64,000 nucleotides of DNA from Reticulitermes lucifugus (Eukaryota > Arthropoda > Insecta > Blattodea > Rhinotermitidae). The position numbers and the translations under genes are program-made. The notes under the pieces are model-generated. The model was not told the origin of the DNA, searched no databases, and saw only the letters and a list, made by a program, of their open reading frames with translations. This document shows positions 37,601 through 51,698 of the stretch, piece by piece (position 1 is the stretch's first letter; each line of letters begins with the position of its first letter). The DNA lies in NCBI GenBank assembly GCA_026260175.1, contig JAKCWW010000911.1:23255-87254 (forward strand). Direction: 5' to 3'.

Positions 37601-40600
37601 CCTTTGGTGATACACTGGTACTTTTACTGATTGTGATTCATTTTGCAGCACTTTACATCAGTACTGTACTTGATGACTTTTTTGCCCAGTATTTTTAATG
37701 GCCCTATTTAGGTGGTCATGAGACAGTATCTTCAAATGGTTGACAGTATTTTTTTTCTTCCCAAATGTGTACTAGCATTCAGTTTACCTGTACATTTACC
37801 AAAATCAGCATAGCCAAACACTACAGCATAACGAGTGTAGAATTCTACTTATATGTTGACTTTGGGTATGAATTTTTGTTGAGACCTGACAGTTGACCAT
37901 TACTGTAAATGTAGTATATTTTGTATATTTGCCTATGGATTGTGATTTTTAGTTTGACCTCGTGAGACCCTAGTCCAAAAGTCATCTGGAACTCATATTT
38001 CATCACATTGTCTTCATTAATTGGCATTGTAGGCAAGGGAGTTGTTTCACATTTAACTGCCTTATATTTTTATAGAAGCACGCCTTTATCACAGGTGCAG
38101 GTGAAATGACAAGAAAGTCCTGTTAATGTCGGTCAGTGTCTAAAATATTGATGACGTGTCATATCAGAAATACGGAACTATAGTATGTGAAATATTTTCA
38201 TATTTCTTCCATTTCCCTGGCATACCTGTGTTACAGGCCCACATCTATCGTAAACTTATCTGGTTCAACCCCTTTTACATATTGGCATTTTTGAATTGAC
38301 ATGTGATCTCTTATGATACTCGGTAGTTGCGTGTGCAAGAAAATCAGGACATTTATGTGTCACATTTCTCATTTCTGATGGTGTGAATTGTGTTACAGTT
38401 GACCTACACCATGTTTCATCATTCATCATCCAGTGCAAAAGAGATTGGTTTTGTAATGTAGCAATCTAAAATTAGCCATTAACTGAGAAGCAAGAAGTGT
38501 TTTATTTAACGGTGCTGTTGGTTGCTAAGATTGTAATGCGAGTGGTAGTTGAGTGATGTGAATACAGAGCATTGGTGGAATGATAGTGGTGGGAAAGCCA
38601 AATTACTTGGAGATGAACATGTCCTGGTATTTCAGTGTTGGTGATTGCACTGAAATTTATTGGTCATATCCAATTGTCAGCTATGTTTGTTCATAATAGA
38701 GCATAAGGCTGTAAGGGGACTTTTCTGTGTAGTCCACAAGCCTTCCACATATAGCCGAACTCAGTTATAATGTCATAAAAGGGACTGAATATTTTGTGCC
38801 ATTATAAACGAGTGTTGTTATTACCGAGGAGTATAATGTTGTGGTTAACCATGACAAATTAATTGGTACCACAGAATATCTGACGCTGTAGGCGAGATGT
38901 CATATAAACTGATGTCGTTGTAAGTGGGTTCTACTGTATTTTGTTTAAATGCAGTATTGCTGACATTCACGAAATTTCATTTCGTTAGCCCTATTTTTAA
39001 GTAAGCTTAATAATGTTAAAAGAACTCTGTTGGTAACTGTGTACAACGTTATGAAGTTTGCCTTTTCAAATTATGTTATTGTAGAGAAATTGATTGTTTC
39101 AGTAACTCTTTGCATTGTCCAGAGGGTGGGAATTCTGTTGTAAGTTTGTATACTACATTATGGAGTTCACCCTTTCAAGTCTTGTTAATGTAGAGAATTC
39201 TGCACTTTCAACAACTATTTGCACTGTCCAGATGGTGGATAGATTAACAGCAAAGTTTCAAATTGTTCTGTTATGGTTAATTTAGAACCGTGCGTTTAGA
39301 TGTTAAGTTACAAAAGGATAAATTATCTTTTCCTAGTTCTTGAACTTTTGCTTCACATATGTCATGAATACTTATCTGTACATTGCCACTTAATTCTCAG
39401 GGAACATCTGCGGAGCAAGATAATCGCTTCAGTGATAAGGAGAAGAAACTCTTGAAGCAGATGAAGTTTGGCGATAGTCTTAGCAGGAAGGTATGTGTAT
39501 CTTGTGTTTTGTCAGTTTAGATTATGAAAAATACGACAGAAAATATTGATGTATGTACTTGCGCCCATATGCACATTGGACAGTGCAGTGTGGTTGGATA
39601 GTTAACATCAGAAGTAGCTCATTGGTTCTAATATGGAACCTGATTCAGCAGGTGAAAAAAGGCCTAAAGGCATGACTGCTGCATTCTCCTTTTCATGTGT
39701 TCTAAACACAGTAAAATGAAAGAAGACCTTTTGTGGCAGTCATGTATGTTGGTCCGTCCGTGACCTGTTGTCAGTTTTATCCGTACCTAAACTGTTAGAT
39801 TGAGTTTATAAAACTCAGTATTTGAGGCTTCTCAGAGGGGTGAGGCAGTTCCTATTTTCAGCTATCTTGATGCATGATAAAGACTGGTTTATGTAAATGG
39901 GCTTCACACATGTCTCTTAAACTGTTTTACAAGTTTCGTTGAAATTCCATTTGGGATATTTCCACTGAATGTTATTGGGCAGATTTGATTTTTGGATATG
40001 TTAGTCCTAATAAAGCCTATTTTACTTAAGGCCATAAATGGATATTTTTGTGTAACCCATAGACAGTTTTACAGATTTTGATATGGGGGACTTCACAGAC
40101 ATTTGTCAGGCCACCTGTTACTGAGTGTTAGTCAGCAAGTAATGCCTCCTATTTTTTTATTTCATGCTACTTGCAAATAGACGTGTGAAAATTTCACAGA
40201 ACTTTACTACAGCATTTTTGAAGGCATAGGTAACTATTCAGTGTAGTCTGCTTCTTTGTCGATGGTCTTCATCTGCCCTTGAACAAGTACATGTATTCGA
40301 GCCTGCTAACAGTACCTCTCCATCCTTTGCAGCTGCTGGTGCACAGTGATCTGCATTGCTTTTTCATCCATGTAATGGTATCCTTGCAGGCTGCCTTTCA
40401 AATGACCAAACATGTGAAAACCTGGTGGTGGTGGGTGCGGCAGTACTGTCCACCCAAATGTTGTGGTGGCCTGAGTAGTGCCCACACTTGTGTGTGGCCT
40501 GGCATTGTCATGGAGGAGCAACACTTTGGACATTTTTCTTGTTGGATGAGCTTCATGAGGGCAAGCGTTTGGAATTCACAGTTTCAGTATAGCAGTCAGA

Positions 40601-43600
40601 GTTCACTGTTGTCCCTCAAGGAAATAAATTCACAAGACATCTGTTTCATCCCAAAATACTGCAGCCATGATCTTTCGTGCCAACAGTGCATTCTTGAATT
40701 TCTTCGCTGGGGATGCTGTGTGATGCCATTTTTATTGTTTGTTGCTGGGATTCAGGTTCAGAGTGGCAGACCCAGGTTTCATTTCCCATGACAGTTTGTG
40801 ACAGGAAGCCCTCAGGGATTGCATTATATCAGTGCGAAAGGTCATTGGCAATTCCTTTCCTTCTGTGTGCATGTGCTAGCATTCATGGTGCCCTTTGATC
40901 ACAGACCTTGGAATAGCCAAGCTGGGTCCATGGTTTTGAATGCAAATTCAAGCTGCAGTCACTAAAATGGCACCACACAGAAGAAGAAATCCAAGAATAC
41001 CCCATCAGCTGGACATATCCTGGCTACAGTGCTTTGGGATGAAGAAGGTGTTGCTGTTGTGAACTTCTTAGTAGGAAGCAGTGAACACTGACTGCTTGAT
41101 AAAACCACTAGGAAGTCAGAATGCTCACTTTTATTGAGTTTGTCCCACAAAAAAAATGTCAACATTGTTGCTCCTGTATGAAAACACCAGACTGCACACA
41201 AGTGTACAGACCATTGAGGGCATTATAAAATTTGGATGGACGGTCTTGCTGCACCCATACTACAGTTTGACTTCCCACCATCAGATTTTTACCTATGTGG
41301 TCCTTTGAAAGACAGCCTGTTACAGTACAGTTCTGTGAAATTGTGTGATAGTACAAGTGGATCTCTTAAACGAGCAGTGTATTTATGATGATGATGATGA
41401 TGGCAGTGGCCATAGTTTATCTTAGAATTGCAGGTTTTGTAATTAATGCTAATGTTTTTGTGTTGAAATTGTGTCATTAGGTGGATATGTCAAAAGTGAA
41501 ACTCGACGTCATAAAGCCGTGGATTGCACAGAAAATTACTGAAATCCTCGGAATAGAAGATGATGTCGTGGTCGAATTTGTCTTCAACCAACTAGAAGCA
41601 GAGAAGGTACTGTTTGCATCTGTTTTGCAGTGTTGTAAAAGGTTCATGTTAACTTCTTATAGTGGGTTGTGTAGTTTGAACTTCATGATGTTGCTTTTGT
41701 TTCTGCTGTCGTTCACCCGGACTTTCTTCCCATTTCCTTCATAACCGCTCCTAGGGTTTTGATACAAGGTCTGTATTAAAATTGCTGCAAAAGCACACTA
41801 TCAAAATACTGTTAATAATATTTAAAAGATTGGAACTAATGTGATTCGGAGCTCATATTTGTTTTAGTAACTAGTTTTGAAAGAAATTCAGAAAGGTAAC
41901 AGTTATGATGAATGTTGTTATTTTCATTTGGCATTTTTTTTTGTAAGTGTTCTCCTTGAATATGTTTATAAATGGGTTATTGTTCTTGAGCATAGGAAAT
42001 GTTTTCACTTGAAATAACAAGACTAGACTGTTCAGTTTCATGGTAATTTTAATACCAGAACACTTAAGTCTATCCTAAATATGCAAATATGTATATACAA
42101 AATGACCATAACAATTTTTAATTTGAATGAAATAATGACGAAAATAAAAAAAATGTGGGATTGGGTAATATGTATAAATAAGAAAACAACTTCTAGAACT
42201 GATTGTTACCGGTTTCTTCCGCCCAATCAGCCAGTTACGTTGTAAACTTGTCACTTCACCTCACTCGGAGTGCGAATTCCGCTCGATTCGCTTGATCGGG
42301 CTGTGGCTCCTTCTCACTTGTAGCTGATTCATCTGTGATTCATCAATTCGCTGGCACGAGTTTGCCGGATTACTTCTTCAGCTGTAAAATCCAAGTTGCC
42401 TTCTTTAGTCAACCCCTCGTCATTGAGTCACTATAACGAAAACGATATGGAAAGGTTGGTACTTCATGCAGTAAATGCCTTGTTAAATTCTTTTATTTTT
42501 AATCAATAAAGGAAATACATAAAAATATATGTGCGTTGGATGCACGAAAGTATTTTTTTTATTGTCTGTTGATCAGGTCTTGTGTCGGATGTTATTTCAT
42601 CAAAGAAGTATGCAGAACTTTAATTTTATTGTTTTCATTTGTTAAAGTTTTGGATTCGTATATTTATACGTAAATGTAGTCTAAAACAACAATTGAGACA
42701 CATCCATCCCATCTCCCATCCTGTGGAGAAACTTTCATATGCAGGATGAATGTTGTCCTGTGATCAGGATTTCATCTGTATGGGCTGAACAGATTAATGA
42801 AGTTCAAACATTATCATTTGGAGAACAGGGTATTTGTTGCTTGGATGCAGTGTATTTTACATATTGAAAGCAAAATTTTGATAACAATGTCTGTTTAAAG
42901 AAAAGTAAACATTTTTATTGCTATAAATGCAGTGAAACGTAATAATTTTTTTTGATACCCTTTTGTTATTGAATGTTTTATTTTGGCTGTGGTTTTTAAT
43001 ATTTGGATGCCTTTTTTAAGTATTTTCTTTAAGAATATTAATATGATTTTGTTAAAAATACTTATAGCATGTCTTAAAAGATATGTAGGCTTGTTTGGAA
43101 TGTGAGGCAAGTTTATGTGTAATGTTTAATCAGATTGAATTTATGACTTGGTTCTAATATTTGTCAAAACTTCAAATAAATTATTTCACTACAGGCTCAC
43201 CGCATGTGAAAATTGTGCTTGTTCAGTAAGTATTAAGGAATGACCATATTACTGAACAATTAATTGTCTTTTCAATAATGAAATTCCGCGTGCAATATCA
43301 TGCAGATTGTCTTATCAGATGCTTTCTCATTTCCTTTATATGAGTGGAAGTGTTGTTAGTGTTAAGAGAAATGCTCAGATTTTGTTATGTAGTGTATGTT
43401 ACAAATGAAATGCTGTTGAGACTTGGAAACACCCTTGCAATGATTCAGGGTATGGATTGTGTTATGTTGTACCAGTGAACTTATACTGTGGTTCAATTCA
43501 GTCTTCTAGCAGAAGAGGAGGAACTACCTCGAAGGTGTTGCAAAGGCGGGACTATGACAGGTGGTATAAACACGCACGCACCACTGGTAGCCGGTATTTC

Positions 43601-46600
43601 CATTTACAGTCCACCATTATTACAGTTATTAACACTTTAGACGTATTTCACAGTTCTGTATATTTTATTTTTTGTAGCATTAATTTGAGACAACTAATGA
43701 TGGTTTTTGGTTGTCTGTAATGAACAGAACCTTTTATTGGAAAGAAGTATGATAAAAATAATTTACCTGCCGTGAGCGTTTAATCCATTGTCAGTTAATA
43801 ATGTCTCAGTAGATTTCAGTAAGTGTCCCTATCCCATGACAGTTTTGAGCTATATGTTCAGGGGTGCAATATTTGACTACTAGTTTCCTTCCTTATAATT
43901 AAATATTGCCATTTTTAACATAGAGTTACTTCTGACACTTCTTCTGCTGTCTGGCGCCCTAGAGCTTTACTTAAATGCTAATATTTTTACACCCTTGTGT
44001 ATAAATGGTGCATTCTCCACCTCTTCTCATATGCAGTGAAGCATAATGTACCCAATTTTCATGACAGTAATTTCCTGAGTAATATTTTAAATATGTTTGA
44101 TGTTTCATTTGACAAGTCATACTCAGTGGTAAAGCATGTCAGTGAAATGAATATGTCAAAACAGAACATGTTAACACAGTTCACTATATGTTTCAGTCAG
44201 TTTCCAGCATTGTGTATCACTATGTAAATACATAACACAGTTTGGTATGGCCATACCAAACTGTGTCATGTTACGTATGTATATATTGATTCACAGCATT
44301 TTAAAGTGACTGAAATATATAGTGAAACTTTAATGAAATGAACTATAGCGTGACATAAAAATTTTTGAGAACATTTTACATTTTGATCTAAACATTTTTT
44401 AAAAAGTTTTATTGGGGGAACCTGGTTGCTGTTATACATTAGATGGATATGCCTTCTGTTGCTAGTATTGAAATATGTTACAATATTAAATTGGTCGTCC
44501 CTTATCTTAAGGTTTGGAATGTATTTTGAAAGAATTTGGTATAGAGTTGAGCGTATACAGTACTTTCTTTGTACTGGTTATTGGTAATTTCAGAAGTACA
44601 TCTAATAGAAATATGTGGATGGTTTATGCTTGATGTGGAATTTTTATTTTTTATTGTAAACAGCAATTTTTATTAGTGTTATTTTTGCAGTCATTTCATA
44701 TGTACATCCTGCACACATTAACTATACTTGTATGAGTGTACTTTGTCATATCGCAAGAGGGAATCTATGGAAGTTAGTAGGAATGTGGGTCACCAGTGTT
44801 TAATAACATTTTTTGTGAAAGCAGGTTCAAAACTAGCTGATACTGACAAGTGTTTTTTTAGAGTACTGTTCAGGGTTGATGATGCACTGTCAAAAACATG
44901 GGTATGTGGATGGTGTACTGTGTTAAAGAACATATGTAACACATTGAGAAATTAACTGCTGTAGACATCAGTCAGCCATGTGACCATGTATGAAGCTTAT
45001 CCTGCACATCAATTTAATTTCTGGGTCTGAAATGATAACGTATCTGAGTCCGTACTATATAAATAGTAATTTACAAGCACCTTTACTGTAAAATAGTGAG
45101 TGTAAGATGGATTCCAGAGATACCTGGTCACATATGAACCACCCTCACACATAGTATACTTACAGTTGAGATACAGTTGCTGCTTTATAGCACTGTGATA
45201 GTTGCAATGAAGTTGTCAGAGACATCTCTACACCAGTGGAGATTCATCCTCTGTTTACATGGCTAGCCACCTGAGCAGGCTGGATAGCAGTTATCATGAA
45301 AGCTTCAGATCGTACTGTAAACGCTGAATGTACATTTCTAGTAGGCTTACGATAATGCTTCGGATCTACAGTTTGTTTTTTGGGATTAGTAACTGACGCT
45401 GATTAAATCAGAATTATAACAATTTAGGTTCACTTACTTATTCCCACATCAGTGACTTAAAAGCATGATGACCTTAAGTTGGAATTTTCATAGAAGTTGC
45501 ATTTGTGAGGGTTTTAAGTCTGGTAGAAGGGAAGACTGAAGAAGTGCAGGGAAGTCGTAGGTATGGCATATGTGCTGCTTATAAGAGAAGGAATTTCATA
45601 ATATATAATATAGAAACATTTGTGTCATGACTCAAAGTAGCAAGGTTCAGAATGTGATTGAAATAGTTTCTATCCATTCAGAACCTGTGATTAAATGTAA
45701 AAGTAAAGTCCACGTGAAAACTTACTGATTAATTTTACTGTCTGAATTTGAAACATTCTCCTGAATAATTTTTTCTCGTATCATTTATTTGATTTAACGT
45801 TATGAATTACTAGGTGCATTTTTCTGTCGGATAATACAACTAGGAGTTTTAAATTCAAATATTATAAAATCGCTGAGGAACTGTGCAATATATACACATT
45901 TTTATACTATAAATATTCTGTAGTGTAGGAATGTGTATATTCAGCAGTTAATTTTTATGTCTGATTTGTGTATGAAAAATACCACTATGCCATTTGCTGT
46001 GTGAAGACTCTTGTTTTGAGAAAGCAGTTAGGTTAGGGTGGGGTTCTGTTGTAATAGATACTTTTTTAAGATCTGTTGTGGGGACTTATTGTTAGCTCTT
46101 GAATAATTTTATGATACTTAGAAAACTTTTTAATATTTTTGACAAATACTGGTTTGTACTATTTCATAATGAACTTAATTAACCCTTTGGCGCCGGAATT
46201 AAATACCTGGTGTGATGTGCAGCAGACCAGAATTTAAATGGGGGTTGTATAACAAAGGCCAGGATAGGCCATACCTGTCATTCAGTGTTCTGAGCATCAC
46301 ACTGTGTGACGGTTACACCTGATGTTAGGCGCCAACGGTTAATGACTAGCTTATACCATGTCCTGGTTTTTCATGAAAGGATTGTTTTATGTATTAAATA
46401 ATTTTTATTTAAATAGTCATTTTACAGAAGTGAAATCACAGTCAGTTACGCGAAGGTTAAGAGTTGTGGCATAGATGTTCAGTATGTCCACCACTAATCT
46501 TGACATTATATCAGAACGTGCTCAATGTGCCCACCCCAACAGCACAGTATATACACACAAGGCAGTTCTGCACTGTCTGCCTGAAAACACAACAGTATTT

Positions 46601-49600
46601 TTGGTGATTGTGTGTATTTCACTCTTCAGATCCACAGTACTTTGAGGATCATTGCTGTAGACATGATTCTTATGAAAGCCCCATGTCATTACAAGGAGAA
46701 TGTAGTGGCCATGACAGCCCTACTGAAAATTAACCTGGATATTGGCCTGAAATTACCTGATCGTGGAAATGAGTGTTTAACCCTTTGATACTGGAATTAC
46801 ATGCCCATAGTAACCTGCAGAAGACCAGAACTTAAATTGGGGCTGCATAAAAGCAGATATTTATGTGATGTTCGGTGTTTTGAGCATCATACTGCACGTT
46901 ACATATTTATAATATTCAGCACCAGAGGGTTAAAATGTCAAGAAAAGTTTTAATAGTCTGTGGCTGTGCTCCATCTTGTTGAAGAAACATTGCCTTGAGC
47001 TCCTAACCCATTCCTTGCTAAAGGGAATAGAGTTGTCCTCCAGAATTGGCCCCATAGCATTTAAGATTTCATGTCCTCTAGGAATATTGGTCCCACAGTA
47101 CCAATAACCAACAAGCCACACCAGACTCTAAACTTTGCTGGATGAAGTGGAGTATCATCTTTGTGGAGGTCTATATATGATCTGAATGAACCAACAAGAC
47201 TCCAATAATTAACGGCCAAACTCTCGGAATTGGTGGTGGGTGCTGCTGGTTGATGGAATAGTGAATATAATTGGCCTGTTAGTCAGTTTTTGGTTGATAG
47301 AGCGTTGTGGATTATCCAGTGCTGGATGTTGCAGCTTTTGCTGTAGCTTTCATTTCAGTCTGGCTTTCAGTAATAGAACAAGGGCAAATGAGTTTGTGTG
47401 TGGTGTGAGGAATCCAGTGGAATAATGACAATATATGTTCTGGCTGAAATACAGTGGACTGTTGTGCTGTAAATTTGTTACTGTAACTTCCTACACCCTG
47501 GCCTGATTTATACAGATAGCATTACATCCTTGCACACAACCTGGTGCCTGGGCAATGAAGTTTTCTACCATGGCACATAATATTTGTGCATTCTAAGTAT
47601 GGAACTTGCTTCATGTTGCCCTTATGTGCCTAGAATTTTGAGGACCCTCCCATATCATACTGTAATACTCGGGCCTAAAGGGGGAGAAAGTAACAGGAAG
47701 CTGGTGAAAATTGCATAATGTGGGGCTTTGCAATTTGATGCTGGTGAGATACCCACTTTTGCTGGCCTTTATGATGCAGATTATGAGAGAAATGTCTCAT
47801 CACTTAAATAGCAGTCTTAATGGCCTTATATTTCAGCACATCATATCTTGTAAGGGTTTGCCATATACTTGCATTCTTATTTTCTTTTGTTTCTTCTGTG
47901 GCATATGTGCCATAGATTGCTGATCCATTTGGTGTCTCCTTGAGAACTGCTGGAAGACATTTTGTTGTGTTGCTAATATGCTGAATTTTAAGCAAGCAGC
48001 AGGTAGTGCACTGGAAATAAGGAAGGAACCTTTAGTGTTGCAAGATGTATCCTGTAGGGTCATTGTGGTATCTGGCAATTTCTTAGCTGCCATTTCATGT
48101 TGGTTCTTTATCATCTTAATATATCCCACTCATCCAATTGCCCACACACACACATGGTGAGAAGTGACAAACTATGGTTTTCAGGTAAAATAAGGATCCT
48201 GTATGTAGGGAGCTGAAAGATTAGGTACAGAGAGAAACATAACAAAAATACTAACTTGACATTAGGCATTTAAAATTGTGAACAACCTTGTTTCATATGG
48301 CACAGTGTGATTATATGTTAGTTGTGATCATGGTTTGATTTAAAACAAATTCCTCGCCTTCATGTGAACCTGAAGAAAGCGGAATGATTGTTCTGATATA
48401 CAGTTTTGTTGGTCTGATTTTTCTGCTTCATGATAGTGAATTCATTTGTGTAAGACTGAGCGTACTTTTTACCTCTTGAGCACTCTCATTATGGAATATC
48501 AGTGGTTCTTGAAACGTTTGTACTTTACAGCATGTTAATTGGTGATTTGCAATGTCACTGCAAAGAGTTGAACAGAAATATTCTTCTGCAAAAGAAGTTA
48601 AACTGCACTAAATACTTGCACTTTCCAGCCGAACTGTTGGTCATATTTGAATAATTAGCCCTTTACGGTACGCCTAGGAAATAAAGATGCCTGTTCTTGG
48701 ACATTCTTTGTTTAGTGCACTTACAAATTTGTTTGATCTCTGAGGTATGGAATCTATTATATTCTGATCTGCTGCGCTCTGGGTTGTGATGTGCTACTAA
48801 AGCATTGTAAGAGAATGTTGAAGGGTAATGACATTTTACCATGAAGTGATGAAGTGGTTCCAGTTCCAGCAAAGAAAGTTCTCAGCCAGATAATACATGT
48901 ATTTATTTTGTGAAATACTTCTGTGTGTGCTTAATGCTCTTTGCAAACAATTGTTGCTGTATACCTTAATATTGACCTCTGTACATTGAGTGCCACCCAG
49001 TGCTCAAGAAAGTGAGAGAGTGATTGCACTGGCCTCTTGTGTACTACTAGTGCTGTAGTGTTGAAATAGCCTTTGGTGCAACCATGGGCAAAAATGTTTT
49101 ATGTATCTTCTAAAACAGTGTTTCGCAAACGTTTCTTGCTCATGGCCCCCCTCTGAGCTTGATTTATCTGTGTGGCCCCACACCCTTCGCAGAATCTGTT
49201 ACTTACGAAAAGTTACTTTATTTCCACATTATTGATTTATGTATTAGAATATATTTGTATTACTTTTCTTTACAATATTGCATTGTTTTTAATATTTTGT
49301 TTAGGTTAACACATCGTTTACTTCATTCATTCTGTAGTCTGTCTTACGACAGGTCCTTATCCTCTTCCGAAGCGAGTTCTCCAGAGGGTGCGATCTAATG
49401 CTTCCCCTTTCAATTTCTAGTATCTTCGCTTTTCCTTAAGGTCATCCAGTAGCTGTTTACACCTTCTTCCCCGTCTTCCCATCATTTCTATCCTTCTAAC
49501 TTTTCTTCAGTCACGTGTTTTAGAAGGCAGTTTCTACGCAAGATGTGACCAATCCAGTTAACCTTTCNNNNNNNNNNNNNNNNNNNNNNNNNNNNNNNNN

Positions 49601-51667
49601 NNNNNNNNNNNNNNNNNNNNNNNNNNNNNNNNNNNNNNNNNNNNCACACGATCGGTCCAACTGAGCTTCTCCATTCTTCTCCAGCACCACATTTCAAAAC
49701 TTTCCAGGTGTTTCTGATGTACTTTCCGGAGTGTCCACGTTTCAGCACCATATAAAGCTATGCTCCAGTTGTAGCACTTTACTAGTTTCTGCCTTAAATT
49801 TAAGTCCAGTTTGCATTGTTTACTTATTCAAGTAAAAATATTCAAATATATATGTTCCAAAACACCATTTCGCACAACAAAATTGTAAAATGTTGTGCAT
49901 GATGGTGTTTTGGAATATATATATATATATATTTGACTGAAGCACAACAGGGATGTTTCACCAAAAGATTAAAAATATCATGTTAATAATTGGCATTATA
50001 TTCAGTGTATTCCTTGGGCCTGATGAACACTTGCAAGTTTTTGAATGTCTGATTGTAATGTGGTCAGAGATAAGCGAAGATTATCTCTCTTCACAATATC
50101 AGGGCTGTAACATACTTTTGACAGCAAATAAGTCACCCAACTGAAACTAGAGCCAACCAGATAAGATGTGTGGAAAGCAATAAAATACACCTTTGCCTTC
50201 TGTGCTGTGGGGGATGCAGGGGAGAGGGGAACCTTTGATTCAGTTTCAAATTTGAAATATTTTATTCATACAGCGAAGTTTCGATGGCCTATCAAATTAC
50301 TGTGGCCCCCTAATTTTCTGTCTTTCTCCTGTGGCCCCCTGGGTAGGGGGGGGGGGCGTATGTACCACTTGGAGAACCACTGGTCTAAAATACATACAAG
50401 TGAACAGGTTAAATGTGTTACTGCTGCCCATCTTTTAAATAATTTTATGCTGTTAATAAATCAACATGCTGAAAGTGGATTTTGAAGCTTATTGTCATGT
50501 TTATTTAACATACATTGGGCCTCAGCTAAGAGTATGTTTCATCACTTTTTTTTTTATCAGAACAAAAATATTTAAAGAAAGAAATAACATAGCATGTATT
50601 AATTTGCTGTATGTAGTATAACTATATTTCTGTTCAACTCCTTAATGTGAACACACACTTTACTACACATCTTTAAATTATGTGCATAATAGTTCCTCTA
50701 ACTGAACAGGTTTTAGTGGGTGTGAATGTAGGTGTACGAGTGGCTTTAAATTCCTAATTGTTACTTTGTATGGTCATAGACAGCATCAGCATTTTGTAAA
50801 CATACCAGATTTGTGAGTCCACAGTCCTGTGGAAACAGTACTGCTGTTCTGTAATGCATTAGTGCAGCAAATCATTTGCTTTGTAGGTTAACCCTTCTGC
50901 TGCTTATGTGATGTGTTTAGACATCATTGTTCAGCACACATCGTCAGTGAAGTGAATAATAAATGATTTTATAACCAGTACAAATAAGTGTAGTAATCTA
51001 CTTGTTTTCTGTGAACAACGGATCTTTATTTGATATACCCTATTACTTGATATAACGGATTACATGTTCTGGCACAAGTTGTCTTTCATCATTAGAACAT
51101 TATATAAAATGAAGAAGGAAGTATTATGTGTTATACATATGTATATAGTGCCTTTGGGTTGGGCCCGTCTGAATGTGGCACGTAATACACAGTGGGTGTG
51201 TATTATTCCTGTATCTTAAATTATTACTTTTTTCTATGAAAATTATTTTTTTTTACCATGGAGATACATTATATAAAATATTTTTTAATCTTTTAGTGGT
51301 ATGATACGTATACTGAAGGTACATCATATGTCGCATTCAGCTGGGCTTGTCCGTTGAAGAGGCTGTGCACAGAATAAGATATACTTCCATCTTCACTTTT
51401 TGTAGTGGGCTGAGATGGCACAGGACTTTGCTGAAACATGTAACTGATTACACCAGATAAAAGAGTTGTTGAGAGACAGCAAGCAGGAGATTACTATAAT
51501 TGTCAGTGCAACTGTGTGCTACAGGGAGAATCATTACACATATGTCTTTCTATTCTGAAAATGTTAATTGTTGCAGTAGAACTTCTAGTCTTAAGTGTCA
51601 TGCTGGTTCCCTTTCTTACATCACCATTTACCAAACATTACTTTGTTTAAATCTAAAGACATATATT

Positions 51668-51698
<31 letters not shown>

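Larger units (their letters stand above)
49116..50382. mobile_element. hAT-type element with nested insertions
   Basis: The left end CAGTGTTTCGCAAACG and right end (reverse complement CAGTGGTTCTCCAAGTGG) are inverted, both followed by ggccccc blocks, and the flanks are 7/8 identical 8-mers (ttctaaaa at 49108-49115, gtctaaaa at 50383-50390). This matches hAT elements. No hAT transposase was seen; the interior is filled by a retroelement fragment, a palindromic MITE and an assembly gap. It lies in SRRM1 intron 3. Confidence 0.75.
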
